NCBI GenBank assembly: GCA_903889245.1
Contig: CAISWQ010000033.1
Coordinates: 1 to 64,000 of the forward strand
Direction: 5' to 3'
Source: an uncultured Lentisphaerota bacterium
GTDB taxonomy: Bacteria; Verrucomicrobiota; Kiritimatiellia; CAIQIC01
Length of the DNA: 64,000 nt
The notes below the pieces were generated by a model. That model worked only from the letters and a program-made list of their open reading frames with translations. It was not told the origin of the DNA and did no database searches. Both the position numbers and the translations under genes were made by a program. The stretch's first letter is position 1. Every line of letters starts with the position of its first letter. Shown here piece after piece: positions 32,488 to 40,660 of this stretch.

Positions 32488-32496
32488 AGCCTTTTC

Positions 32497-33315
32497 TTAT
32501 TGGACCGGGACGAACCCTTGTTCGGCAACCAGCTTCTTGCCGTCGGCGGCCTTGTAGAGGTTGACGTAGTCGCCGAGGGCGGTGCCGGCGGCCGGCTCGC
32601 CAGCGGTGTACATGAACAGGCCGCGCGAGATCGGATATTTCTTCGCCAGGACATTTTCCGGCGTCGCCTCGATTCCGTTGATGGTCACGGGCTTGAGGCC
32701 CTCGGTGAAGGCGAGGCCGACGTAGCCGATCGCCGCCGGCGTGCTCTGCACGCGCTGGCGGACGGCGCCGTTGCTGCCGACGTACTCGGCGCGGTCGGTG
32801 ATGCGCCCGGCCTTGGTCACCTGCTCGTGGAAGGTCTCGTAGGTGCCGCTGTTGGTGTCGCGGCTGATGACCACGATCTTGAGATTGGGGCCGCCGACCT
32901 CCTGCCAGCTCTTGATCTCGCCGGTGAAGATATCGCGCAGTTGATCCTTGGAGAGGCTCTGCACCGGATTACTGGGGTGCACCACCACGGCGAGGCCATC
33001 GAAGGCGATGGTGTGCTGCACCGGGTTGCGCTTCTTGCCCTTGGCCGCCTCGAGTTCCTCGGTCTTCATGGCGCGCGACAGGGTGCCCACGTCGCAGGCG
33101 CCATTGATGATGCCCTTGGCGCCGTTGCCGCTGCCGGACTCGCTGACGGTGATGTTCACGTCGGGATGCGCCTTCATGTAGTACTCGGCGAACGCCTTGG
33201 CGATCGGGCCGACGGTGGTGGAGCCATCCACCACGATTTTCTTGGGATCGCCGGCCGCCTGCGCGGCGGTAAGCGAGAGGGCCATCAGGCCCGCGATCAG
33301 GATCTGCTTCTTCAT
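32497..33315 (-). CDS. pstS: Phosphate-binding protein PstS
   Basis: This 272-aa periplasmic protein has a signal peptide (MKKQILIAGLMALSLTAAQA). The phosphate-binding pattern includes VVDGSTTVGPIAKAFAEYYMKAHPDVNITVSESGSGNGAKGIINGACDVGTLSRAMK, TIAFDGLAVVVHPSNPVQSLSKDQLRDIFTGEIKSWQEVGG and VVISRDTNSGTYETFHE. The ATG at 33315 has AAAGGA upstream; the longer ORF in the track overlaps pstB. It delivers phosphate to PstCA. Confidence 0.95.
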   Translation of the reverse strand: MKKQILIAGLMALSLTAAQAAGDPKKIVVDGSTTVGPIAKAFAEYYMKAHPDVNITVSESGSGNGAKGIINGACDVGTLSRAMKTEELEAAKGKKRNPVQHTIAFDGLAVVVHPSNPVQSLSKDQLRDIFTGEIKSWQEVGGPNLKIVVISRDTNSGTYETFHEQVTKAGRITDRAEYVGSNGAVRQRVQSTPAAIGYVGLAFTEGLKPVTINGIEATPENVLAKKYPISRGLFMYTAGEPAAGTALGDYVNLYKAADGKKLVAEQGFVPVQ

Positions 33316-33346
33316 GTTCGTTTTCCTTTCGGGTTGTCTGTTCGGT

Positions 33347-34117
33347 TCAACCGAACCGGCCGGTGATGTAATCCTCGGTCCGCTTCTGGGCCGGCTTGGT
33401 GAAAATCTTGTCGGTCTGGTCATATTCCACGAGGTGGCCTTCGTAGAGGAAGGCCGTGTGGTCGGAGACGCGCGAGGCCTGCTGCATGTTATGGGTGACG
33501 ATGATGATCGTGTAGGTGTTGCGCAGTTCGTCTATCAGGTCCTCGATGCGGATGGTGGAGCGCGGGTCGAGCGCCGAGCAGGGTTCATCCATCAGGATGA
33601 TCTCCGGGTTCACGGCGATACAGCGCGCGATGCACAGCCGCTGCATCTGGCCGCCGGAGAGCTGCAGCGCGGAGGTGTGCAGGCGGTCCTTGACCTCGTC
33701 CCACAGCGCCGCGCTGGTCAGGCTTTTCTCGACGACCTCGTCGAGCAGACTCTTGTCCTTCACGCCCTGGATGCGCAGGCCGTAGATCACGTTTTCGTAG
33801 ATGGTTTTCGGGAACGGATTGGATTTCTGGAAGACCATGCCGACGCGTCGCCGGAGTTGGATCACGTCCACGCCCGGCTGGTTGAGGTTCTCGCCTTCCA
33901 GCTCGATCCGCCCGGTCGTGCGGACGCCGTCCACCAAGTCGTTCATCCGGTTGAGCGCGCGCAGCAGGGTGGACTTGCCGCAGCCGGAGGGGCCGATCAG
34001 GGCGATGACCTGCTGGCGCGGGAAGTCCATGGTCACCTCATGCACGGCCTGGACGCGGCCATAGAAGATGCTCACGTCGTGGAGCCTGACGATGGGTTGG
34101 GAAGGCGCCGTATTCAT
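33347..34117 (-). CDS. pstB: Phosphate ABC transporter ATPase PstB
   Basis: This 256-aa ATPase has Walker [10 protein letters not shown], the PstB-typical LNRMNDL, Q-loop FQKSNPFP, signature [19 protein letters not shown], Walker [13 protein letters not shown] and H-loop THNMQQA. It energises PstCA. It starts at 34117, overlapping the stop of the small winged-helix gene by one base. Unusually, it precedes pstS in the operon rather than following pstA. Confidence 0.95.
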   Translation of the reverse strand: MNTAPSQPIVRLHDVSIFYGRVQAVHEVTMDFPRQQVIALIGPSGCGKSTLLRALNRMNDLVDGVRTTGRIELEGENLNQPGVDVIQLRRRVGMVFQKSNPFPKTIYENVIYGLRIQGVKDKSLLDEVVEKSLTSAALWDEVKDRLHTSALQLSGGQMQRLCIARCIAVNPEIILMDEPCSALDPRSTIRIEDLIDELRNTYTIIIVTHNMQQASRVSDHTAFLYEGHLVEYDQTDKIFTKPAQKRTEDYITGRFG

Positions 34118-34461
34118 CAGCACATTTCCATCAAGGCCGTGCGCAAATCGCGCGTGGAAAGGGCCCGCTGGCGGCGCAACTCGGCCTGCCAGCGATAGCG
34201 GCTGTCTTCCGCAGTGCGCCAGCGCCAGAAGTCGAGATCGGGCAAGGCGCCCGGCGCGCGGCCGACCGGCCGCAGCACCTCGACCACGCCGCCGGCTTCC
34301 AGGCGCGCGAGGCAGCAGCGGACCACCTGTTCCTCGACGCCCAGCCACTCGGCGATCTCGCCGGCGCGCACCGCGGCGCGTTGTTGCAGGAAATAGCTGA
34401 CGCGCGACTGCCAGTGCTCCGGCTGGAGCTGACTGCGACTGTCTGGCGTTTCCTGGATCAT
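34117..34461 (-). CDS. Small winged-helix-like protein at the head of the pst genes
   Basis: This 114-aa protein has a helix-turn-helix-like core: [49 protein letters not shown], which fits a winged-helix fold with beta wing. A charged C-terminal helix follows ([23 protein letters not shown]). It overlaps pstB by one base (TGATG), so it is co-translated with it. I do not recognise a named family. It could sense or regulate phosphate uptake, but that rests only on position. Confidence 0.65.
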   Translation of the reverse strand: MIQETPDSRSQLQPEHWQSRVSYFLQQRAAVRAGEIAEWLGVEEQVVRCCLARLEAGGVVEVLRPVGRAPGALPDLDFWRWRTAEDSRYRWQAELRRQRALSTRDLRTALMEMC

Positions 34462-34472
34462 GGTGCAGAGGG

Positions 34473-34498
34473 CGGGGCGTCCGCCGCCGGACGCCCCG
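34473..34498 (-). terminator. Hairpin after the porin gene, before the pst genes
   Basis: CGGGGCGTCC-gccg-type loop-GGACGCCCCG forms a 10-bp GC-rich stem between the porin stop and the winged-helix start. No PHO-box-like repeat lies between these genes, so the hairpin may attenuate read-through from the porin promoter into pst. Confidence 0.6.
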
Positions 34499-34513
34499 GC
34501 CGTGGTGTGGGAT

Positions 34514-35656
34514 TTAGAACTTGGCGAGGATATCTATGATGAACTCCTTGTACTCCAGCGGAGTCTCGCCGGCAGCGATATTTTTCTCGGTGAGCCAGCA
34601 GGTGCCGCACAGTTGCAGGTTCTTCATGAGCTGATAGACGAAGGTGATCTTGTGACCCTTGCCATCGGTGCCGCCGCCCCAGGCGTCGTCATCGGGCAGG
34701 TTGCCGGGGAAGACGTCCTTGTCGAGGTGGCGGTAATCATAACCGACCTGGAACGTGCCGGGGTCGGAGGCCTTGCCGAGCAGCACGCCCACCGTCCAGC
34801 CCTGGTTGTTGCTGCTGGGGTCGGTGTTTTTGGAGTAAGCGCCGAAGGCCGTCACGGGGATGCCGATCTTGGTGCCGGCTTCAACAAAGCCTTCCAAAAC
34901 CTTGTACTCGTTCGCATAGACATTGTTGGTCGTCGTGCCGGAAATCTGCTTCGTGACCGTGTTGCCCCAGGCGTTGTTGTTGTGCTGCCAGTCCAGGACT
35001 TGGAAGCCCTGCATGTTCTGGAAGCCGTAGTAGCTGCCGCCCACCAGAATATGGTTGTCGGCGTTGGGCTTGAAGTTCACCGCCACCTGGCCGGCGTAGA
35101 GCCGCGTATCGTCGGAGGTCGAGCGCTCCTTCAGCCATTGATAGGACGCGTTGGCGAGCAACTGTACTTCATCGCCGACGCGATATTTCGCGGCCAGCCC
35201 TTCCGGCGCGATGTCGGGATCCCAGAGGTAGGTATTCACGAGGAAGAACGGATTCGCCATTTTGCCGCCGATCACATGGAGGCCGGGGATCGCGCCCGGG
35301 TGATAATCAAGGTAGCCCTGATCAAGATAGAGCGCCTTCTGCGTGTACTGGTCGGTCAGCGTCTGGTTCTCCGACACCGGATTGCCTTCGCCCGGCGCGC
35401 CGCTCACCGACATCGCTGTACCGAGCCGGAGGCCCACGGTCACATCCTCGTTGATGTCGGTCTTGGCGCCCAGCCGCGCGCGGATGCGTTCCCGCTCGCG
35501 GTTCGGCTGGCCTTCCAGTTGAATCACGTCGAAGCGATACCGCATGTCGCCCGACAGCTTCAGGCTGTCGTACCATTTCACTTCCTCGCCGTGCGCCAGT
35601 TGGAAGCTGCCCGCCGCCACCAGCGCCACCATCCACTTCGTGTACTGTGTGTTCAT
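34514..35656 (-). CDS. Putative outer-membrane porin (Porin_5-like), likely phosphate-related
   Basis: This 380-aa protein begins MNTQYTKWMVALVAAGSFQLAHG with a signal peptide and has AAAGGGAA before the ATG. The ORF track extends into upstream repeats. The pattern SGDMRYRFDVIQLEGQPNRERERIRARLGAKTDINEDVTVGLRLGTAMSVSGAPGEGNPVSENQTLTD and the later GGKMANPFFLVNTYLWDPDIAPEG fits the putative porin family PF16930. It ends in Phe (DILAKF), as outer-membrane beta-barrels do. A PHO-box-like direct repeat lies about 110 bp upstream and pst genes follow, suggesting a phosphate-limitation porin. Confidence 0.82.
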   Translation of the reverse strand: MNTQYTKWMVALVAAGSFQLAHGEEVKWYDSLKLSGDMRYRFDVIQLEGQPNRERERIRARLGAKTDINEDVTVGLRLGTAMSVSGAPGEGNPVSENQTLTDQYTQKALYLDQGYLDYHPGAIPGLHVIGGKMANPFFLVNTYLWDPDIAPEGLAAKYRVGDEVQLLANASYQWLKERSTSDDTRLYAGQVAVNFKPNADNHILVGGSYYGFQNMQGFQVLDWQHNNNAWGNTVTKQISGTTTNNVYANEYKVLEGFVEAGTKIGIPVTAFGAYSKNTDPSSNNQGWTVGVLLGKASDPGTFQVGYDYRHLDKDVFPGNLPDDDAWGGGTDGKGHKITFVYQLMKNLQLCGTCWLTEKNIAAGETPLEYKEFIIDILAKF

Positions 35657-35767
35657 ATTTTCCCTTTCCTTTGTTGCCATCGCCACGCGGCGTTTGCGCC
35701 GCCCGCTCATTGCTGGACCCAGTGCGTCCAAAAACCGGGGACAGTGTCGTCGGCGATCATTAGCGCC

Positions 35768-35796
35768 GTGTGAGCGACCCGTGAGAAGTTGGTCAG
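35768..35796 (-). promoter_or_regulatory. Candidate PHO box upstream of the porin
   Basis: On the minus strand the site reads CTGACCAACTTCTCACGGGTCGCTCACAC. It contains CTCAC repeated with an 11-bp period, the arrangement of PhoB boxes (7-bp repeats separated by 4 bp). It matches 37637-37665 in 26 of 29 bases, upstream of the DUF47/PiT pair. Confidence 0.6.
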
Positions 35797-35798
35797 CC

Positions 35799-35845
35799 GT
35801 TCCCGGCCTTGGAAAAACGCTGCTGAAATTTTCCAAGCCTTGGGC
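35799..35845. repeat. TTCCAAGNCTTGGAA array, 2 copies
   Basis: TTCCCGGCCTTGGAA (centre 35807) and TTTTCCAAGCCTTGGG (centre 35838) are 31 bp apart, between the PiT stop and the candidate PHO box. Confidence 0.8.
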
Positions 35846-35879
35846 CAACCGGGAAGACACCGTTCCACTCCCGGGACCA

Positions 35880-36950
35880 TCAGGGGAACAACATCAGGAG
35901 GCGCTCGCACCAGTAGGCGAGGAGGGCGGTGATCGGGATGGTCAGCACCCAGGCCCAGACCATGCGGCCGACGATGCCCCACTTGACCGCGCTCAAGCGC
36001 TTGGTCGCGCCGACGCCCATGATGGAGCTGGAGATGACGTGCGTGGTTGAGAGCGGGATGCCCCAGTGACTCGCGCAGAGGATGATGGTGGCGGCGGTGG
36101 TCTCGCTGGCAAAACCATGGACCGGTTGCAGCCGCACCATCTTGTGGCCAAGCGTGCGGATGATGCGCCAGCCGCCGGCGGCCGTGCCCGCCGCCATCGT
36201 CAGGGCGCAGACGATCTTGACCCACATGGCGACCTTGAATTCGGGCGTGTACAGGAATTGCAGCCAGGTGGGCAAATCCTTGAACGCATCGGTCTTGCTC
36301 GCGCTGAACAGGATGAGCGCGATGATGCCCATCGTCTTTTGCGCATCGTTGGTCCCGTGGCTGAAGCCCATCACGCCGGCGCTGACGATCTGCAGCTTGC
36401 CGAAGATGGCATTGACGATACGCGGGCGCCACCGCTTGATGAGGATCATCAGCAGGGCCATGATGAAAAACCCAACGAGGATGCCGACGACCGGCGAGGT
36501 GAACATAGGCAGGAGCACCTTGGGCCACAGCCCGCCGGTCACCTTGTGCGTCACCGGCTCAAAGGTTTCCCAGTGAATCACCGCCCAGTTGCTGTGCGCG
36601 TTGGCCAGCGTGCTGCCGCACAGGCCCCCGACGAGCGCATGGCTGGAACTGGAGGGCAGGCCGAGCCACCACGTCAGCAGGTTCCAGATAATCGCGCCCA
36701 GCAGCGCGCTGAAGATCACCTGCGTATTGACGAAGCCGGTATCCACCAGCCCCTTGCCGATGGTCGTGGCCACAGCCGTACCCCAGAGCGCGCCGAGCAA
36801 ATTGAACCCGGCGGCCCACAGGATCGCCTGGCGCGGCGTCAGCACCTTGGTGGAGACGGTGGTGGCGATCGAGTTGGCGGTGTCGTGGAACCCGTTGATG
36901 TACTCGAACACCAGCGCGACGAGAATGACGGTGAGGATCAGGAGCAGCAT
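35880..36950 (-). CDS. pit: Inorganic phosphate transporter PiT
   Basis: This 356-aa inner-membrane protein shows both PHO4 signature repeats. The N-terminal one is EYINGFHDTANSIATTVSTKVLTPRQAILWAAGFNLLGAL and the C-terminal one is GFSHGTNDAQKTMGIIAL. PSSSSHALVGGL and PLSTTHVISSSIMGVG match the paired SSSH/STTH motifs. It imports phosphate with protons or sodium, at lower affinity than Pst. It follows the DUF47 gene by 11 bp and shares its candidate PHO box. Confidence 0.94.
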   Translation of the reverse strand: MLLLILTVILVALVFEYINGFHDTANSIATTVSTKVLTPRQAILWAAGFNLLGALWGTAVATTIGKGLVDTGFVNTQVIFSALLGAIIWNLLTWWLGLPSSSSHALVGGLCGSTLANAHSNWAVIHWETFEPVTHKVTGGLWPKVLLPMFTSPVVGILVGFFIMALLMILIKRWRPRIVNAIFGKLQIVSAGVMGFSHGTNDAQKTMGIIALILFSASKTDAFKDLPTWLQFLYTPEFKVAMWVKIVCALTMAAGTAAGGWRIIRTLGHKMVRLQPVHGFASETTAATIILCASHWGIPLSTTHVISSSIMGVGATKRLSAVKWGIVGRMVWAWVLTIPITALLAYWCERLLMLFP

Positions 36951-36961
36951 GGTGACCAGTT

Positions 36962-37591
36962 TCAGATGTATTTGAGGACGACGCGGAAGAGGACGCTGCC
37001 GGCATCACGGTGCCGGTCCATGATCTTTTCCAGCGTTTCATAGAGATCCAGCGCCATGATGACCTGTAGCGGCCCCAGTTGCCCGTTGTGCAGTTCACGG
37101 ATGTGCGCGAGCATGAGCTTATCGGCCTGGCCCTCGAGCGCCTGCAGCCGGGTGTGCTGCTCCTTGATGGCCGCGAGATTTTTCCGCAGCCGCAACTCGC
37201 GCACCATCTGCGGAATGATCTCCGCCGCCTGCTCCAACAGACCGAGTTGCGGCGCGAAATCAAGCGTCCCCAGCGCCGCCTTGCAACACATGAATTTCTC
37301 GCTGAATTTTTCCACGGTCTTGGGGATTTTATAGAGGGCCACCGACAACGCCTCGATATCTTCGCGCTCCAGCGGCGTGACGAACGTCTTGCATAACTCC
37401 TCCGTGATCTGCTCCGTGATGAGTTTGTCCTTGCGCCGCGCCTCCATGAAGTCGGCCACGGTCGGCCCATCCGGCTTCGCGCGCAACAGCGCCGCCAGCA
37501 TCTGGATGCTGCGCCGGGCGTCGTGGGCCCCGGTTTCGAGCAGGTCGAAGAACTTGTCGTCCTTCCCGATCAGTTTGTTGATGATGTTCAT
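36962..37591 (-). CDS. DUF47 PhoU-like protein partnered with PiT
   Basis: This 209-aa all-helical protein starts MNIINKLIGKDDKFFDLLETGAHDARRSIQMLAALL. It contains the DUF47 features RKDKLITEQITEELCKTFVTPLEREDIEALSVALYKIPKTVEKFSEKF. Such proteins accompany Pit transporters and are thought to regulate them like PhoU. The ATG at 37591 is chosen; the longer ORF includes upstream regulatory sequence. The candidate PHO box lies about 45 bp upstream. Confidence 0.9.
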   Translation of the reverse strand: MNIINKLIGKDDKFFDLLETGAHDARRSIQMLAALLRAKPDGPTVADFMEARRKDKLITEQITEELCKTFVTPLEREDIEALSVALYKIPKTVEKFSEKFMCCKAALGTLDFAPQLGLLEQAAEIIPQMVRELRLRKNLAAIKEQHTRLQALEGQADKLMLAHIRELHNGQLGPLQVIMALDLYETLEKIMDRHRDAGSVLFRVVLKYI

Positions 37592-37636
37592 GGTTTGATC
37601 CCGCCGCGGATAGGCTCGCCCACCTTTGTTAGAATT

Positions 37637-37665
37637 GTGTGAGCGCCGCGTGAGAAGTCGGTCAG
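37637..37665 (-). promoter_or_regulatory. Candidate PHO box upstream of DUF47-pit
   Basis: The minus strand reads CTGACCGACTTCTCACGCGGCGCTCACAC. CTCAC recurs at an 11-bp period. It has three mismatches in 29 bases against the porin site, with no similarity in the flanks. Confidence 0.6.
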
Positions 37666-37723
37666 GGGATCCGCCAGCTTTTTCCAACACAGGGATGTTC
37701 CGGCCGCCGTGGCTGGCTGCCCT

Positions 37724-39142
37724 TCAGAAGTCGTACTTGAGCTGCCAGCGGAGGGAATAGGCGGTGGGGTTGGCGTCGTAATAGTCGCCGGGCTTGAGCA
37801 GCGCGATCAGGAACGAGCCGGTCAGCTTGTCCTGCCGGCCGAGCCATCCCTGCGCAAGCGTCAGGTCGCCCGTCAACTGTCCCAGCCAGCCACGTTCATG
37901 GCCGCCGCCGGAGCCATCGGCTTCGGGCGCGACCAGATAGCTGCCGGTCAGCACGGTCGTCAGGCGCGGATGCGGCGAACAGACCAGGCCCAGGCTGGGC
38001 CGCAACAGGTTGGTCCAATCGAACATGCCGTCCAGGTCAAATGTGAGGCTGGTGAGACGGCTGTCCTGCCATTCCCGCGCCCAGGGCGGATGCCAGCCGG
38101 AAATCCGGCCGGAACCCGGCGCGCTGCCGGAGAGAAAATAGACGCTCGCGAAGACGGCGGACTGCATGGCGAGCAGTTCCGGCAACCGGTTGGTCACGCC
38201 GGCCTCCACCAGGCAGGCGAGGATGGCGGCCTCGCCTTTCTGGCCGAACTGCACCGCCGCCTCCAGCGTCCCGGTGAGCTGCTTTGAGAATTGCGGCGCC
38301 ATACGGAAACCGCAGGTGCCGCGGTCCAGTGAACCGTTCTCCAGGATACCGCGTTCCGCGTCCAAGGTCTGGCCGGCAGCGGCCGGCAGATAATGGCCCT
38401 GCTGGTCCTTGTGCGCCACCTGCGCCCACGCGGTCTGGTGCTGATAAAAACCGTAGAACTCCAGCGGACAGTCGGCCCGGTGCGTGAGTGTCAGGTACGC
38501 GCCGGCGCCGCTATCGGTGATCTCATCGTTGTTCGCCGACGAGGTGTAGCCCGTCAGGTCGCGGTCCACACTGTGGAGCGCCAGCTTGTCCACCGGCGGA
38601 TCATACAACCCGACGACCTCCAGTCTGGCGGCGGACCAGCCTTTCCACGTCGCCTTGAGCGCATTGAAATACGTCGTGCGGGAGCCATCCTTCGGCGTAC
38701 CGTCGGCGATGATACGCCCGTTGCCGTAGCGCAAATCCTGCCGGCCGAGACGCAGGTCCAGCCGCTCGCCGGCCAGGTCGCGCACATCCACATAGAGGTT
38801 GTCGAGAACGATCTCGTCGGGGAAACGATAGTTGGAACGTTGCGTGGCGGGTTTCGGGTCGGGGAACTCGTAGTAGCGGAATTCCTCCACGGCGCGCACG
38901 CGCAACGTCAGCTTCGCCGCGGGCTCGGCCTCCAGCCACACGCGGGTGCGGAAGCGGTCATAATTGTTCATCCCGCTGCGCGCCTCGCAGGGCGGATCCA
39001 GCCGCACCGGGATATGGTTGAACACATCCTGGCGGATGCGCTCATCGAAGCCCCAGCGCAAGCCCGGGGTGTCCTCCGCCCAAACCATGCCGGTCAGACA
39101 AATCGCCACCCAGAGCCACCGCTTTGTGAAACCTGTGCCCAT
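37724..39142 (-). CDS. Outer-membrane beta-barrel protein (alginate-export-like)
   Basis: This 472-aa protein has a signal peptide (TKRWLWVAICLTGMVWAED). The sequence YDRFRTRVWLEAEPAAKLTLRVRAVEEFRYYEF...DNLYVDVRDLAGERLDLRLGRQDLRYGNGRIIADGTPKDGSRTTYFNALKATW is characteristic of the alginate-export porin family (PF13372). It ends SLRWQLKYDF with a terminal Phe. The start at 39142 is chosen because it yields a proper signal peptide; the ORF track runs into the palindromic array upstream. The substrate is unknown. Confidence 0.8.
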   Translation of the reverse strand: MGTGFTKRWLWVAICLTGMVWAEDTPGLRWGFDERIRQDVFNHIPVRLDPPCEARSGMNNYDRFRTRVWLEAEPAAKLTLRVRAVEEFRYYEFPDPKPATQRSNYRFPDEIVLDNLYVDVRDLAGERLDLRLGRQDLRYGNGRIIADGTPKDGSRTTYFNALKATWKGWSAARLEVVGLYDPPVDKLALHSVDRDLTGYTSSANNDEITDSGAGAYLTLTHRADCPLEFYGFYQHQTAWAQVAHKDQQGHYLPAAAGQTLDAERGILENGSLDRGTCGFRMAPQFSKQLTGTLEAAVQFGQKGEAAILACLVEAGVTNRLPELLAMQSAVFASVYFLSGSAPGSGRISGWHPPWAREWQDSRLTSLTFDLDGMFDWTNLLRPSLGLVCSPHPRLTTVLTGSYLVAPEADGSGGGHERGWLGQLTGDLTLAQGWLGRQDKLTGSFLIALLKPGDYYDANPTAYSLRWQLKYDF

Positions 39143-39186
39143 GCCGGGGCGGAAAGATAACGAGGGCTTGGGTTGCGGGGCAATGC

Positions 39187-39298
39187 TTTTCCAAACCCTG
39201 GGAAAAAACACCAGAAAACTTCCGGGGCCTGGAATCATTCCGGTGAAAATTTCCAAGCCTTGGAAAATCGGGCGTCACGTTTTCCAAGGCTTGGAACG
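39187..39298. repeat. TTCCAAGNCTTGGAA array, 4 copies
   Basis: Centres at about 39196.5, 39227, 39258 and 39289 are spaced 30.5, 31 and 31 bp. The first two are degenerate (TTCCAAACCCTGGGAA, TTCCGGGGCCTGGAA); the last two match the core. Confidence 0.88.
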
Positions 39299-39319
39299 GG
39301 CGTCCGCCGCGCCACAGTT

Positions 39320-40660
39320 TCACGGTTGCGCGGCGAGGGCGCCGAGCGCGTGGCGCAAGGCGTATTGCGCCTGGTTGAACGCGGCGATGGCGGCGAGGTA
39401 GTCGCGGCGCGCGCGGGTCAGGTCCTGCCCGGCCTGGATGTTTTCCAGGACGTTGGCAATGGCAAACTGCCGGCGCTGCCGGCTCAAGTTCAGGCTCTCC
39501 TCCGCCGTCGCGAGCGCGCGCTGCGCGGTGGCGAGCTGGTCGCCCTGCGATTGCACGCGCGCCTGCGCCTCGACGACCTGCCGGCTGATGTCGTCGCGCA
39601 CTTTCTCGGCGAGAATTTGTGTGCCGCGCACTTGCGCCTCCGCCGCGCGCAGCCGGCCGGGATCGAACAGTCCGCCCGGTCCCAGCCGCCAGCTTACGCC
39701 GACGAAGTAATCCTCGGAGTTGCCGAAGTTGCCCCACGCGCCATCCACGCCGCCGCCGAGTCCGCCGGCGAAAACCTGCGCGTTGAGGGTGGGCACGAGT
39801 CCGCCATAGCGCGCGTTGTTCTGGCTGGTGCGCGCGGCCTCCACCAGCGCCGCGCCCTGCTTGAGCTCCGGCCGCGCGGCGAGCGCCTGCGCAACGAGCG
39901 CCTTCAGCGGTGTATTCGTTTCGACCAGCGCCAGCGGCGCAAGTTCACTTTCGTTCGCCAGCAAGTCCACCGTGGCGTCCAGCCGCAGCGTCTGCGCCAG
40001 CCGCGCGGCGGCCAGGCGTTGCTGCTCCTGCGCCTGGCGCAGCGCCAGGTGGTTGCGCTCGGTCTGCACGCGCACGCGCAATGCGTCGCCCTTGAGCGCG
40101 AGCCCGGCGGCGACCGCCTGCCCGACCTGTTCCTCGTAATCCTGCGAGATGCGGACCGCCTCGCGCGCGACGCCGACCGCCGCCTGCGCCTGGGCGAGCG
40201 CGAAATAGTTTTGCGCCGCCGCCAGCACCGCGTTCTGTTGCTGGACGGCCAGCGCGTGGTCGGCGGCCTTGACGAGCTGGCGCGCGGCCAGCGCTTTATA
40301 GAGCGCGTCGCCGAGGTCCACCTGCGCGGTCAGCCCCGCGCCGACGGTGTAGGACTGCTTGCTCACATCGAGGATTTCGCCGGTGACCGCCTGCGTGTTG
40401 CCATCGTGGCGGCGATAGCCGACGCCGGGCGCGAGCCACGGGAAAAATTGCGCGCGGGCGCTGGTCTGGTGGGCACGCGCTTCGGCCAGCTTCTCGCGCG
40501 CGAGCTGGATATCGAGGCTCTGCGCGCCGGCGAGCCGCAGCGCCGTCGCCAGATCAATCGGCTGCGGCGGGTCAGGCTTTTCCTGGGCCAAGCCCGCCCC
40601 CGCCAGAGCGATGGCCACCCAGCACTCCAACACTCCAAAACTCCAACTCCGCGGCTTCAT
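39320..40660 (-). CDS. TolC-family outer-membrane efflux protein
   Basis: This 446-aa protein has the two outer-membrane efflux repeats with long helices, e.g. DLATALRLAGAQSLDIQLAREKLAEARAHQTSARAQFFPWLAPGVGYRRHDG and AEAQVRGTQILAEKVRDDISRQVVEAQARVQSQGDQLATAQRALATAEESLNLSRQRRQFAIANVLENIQAGQDLTRARRDYLAAIAAFNQAQYAL. It forms the outer channel of the RND pump encoded upstream. Part of its signal peptide (WSFGVLECW) is encoded by a GGAGTTTTGGAGTGTTGGAGTGCTGG repeat. It overlaps the membrane fusion gene by four bases. Confidence 0.92.
   Translation of the reverse strand: MKPRSWSFGVLECWVAIALAGAGLAQEKPDPPQPIDLATALRLAGAQSLDIQLAREKLAEARAHQTSARAQFFPWLAPGVGYRRHDGNTQAVTGEILDVSKQSYTVGAGLTAQVDLGDALYKALAARQLVKAADHALAVQQQNAVLAAAQNYFALAQAQAAVGVAREAVRISQDYEEQVGQAVAAGLALKGDALRVRVQTERNHLALRQAQEQQRLAAARLAQTLRLDATVDLLANESELAPLALVETNTPLKALVAQALAARPELKQGAALVEAARTSQNNARYGGLVPTLNAQVFAGGLGGGVDGAWGNFGNSEDYFVGVSWRLGPGGLFDPGRLRAAEAQVRGTQILAEKVRDDISRQVVEAQARVQSQGDQLATAQRALATAEESLNLSRQRRQFAIANVLENIQAGQDLTRARRDYLAAIAAFNQAQYALRHALGALAAQP

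Noticed and set aside
37674-37690. Palindrome copy at TTTTTCCAACACAGGGATG
   Set aside because: Only the left arm matches; there is no GGAA arm, so it was not counted.
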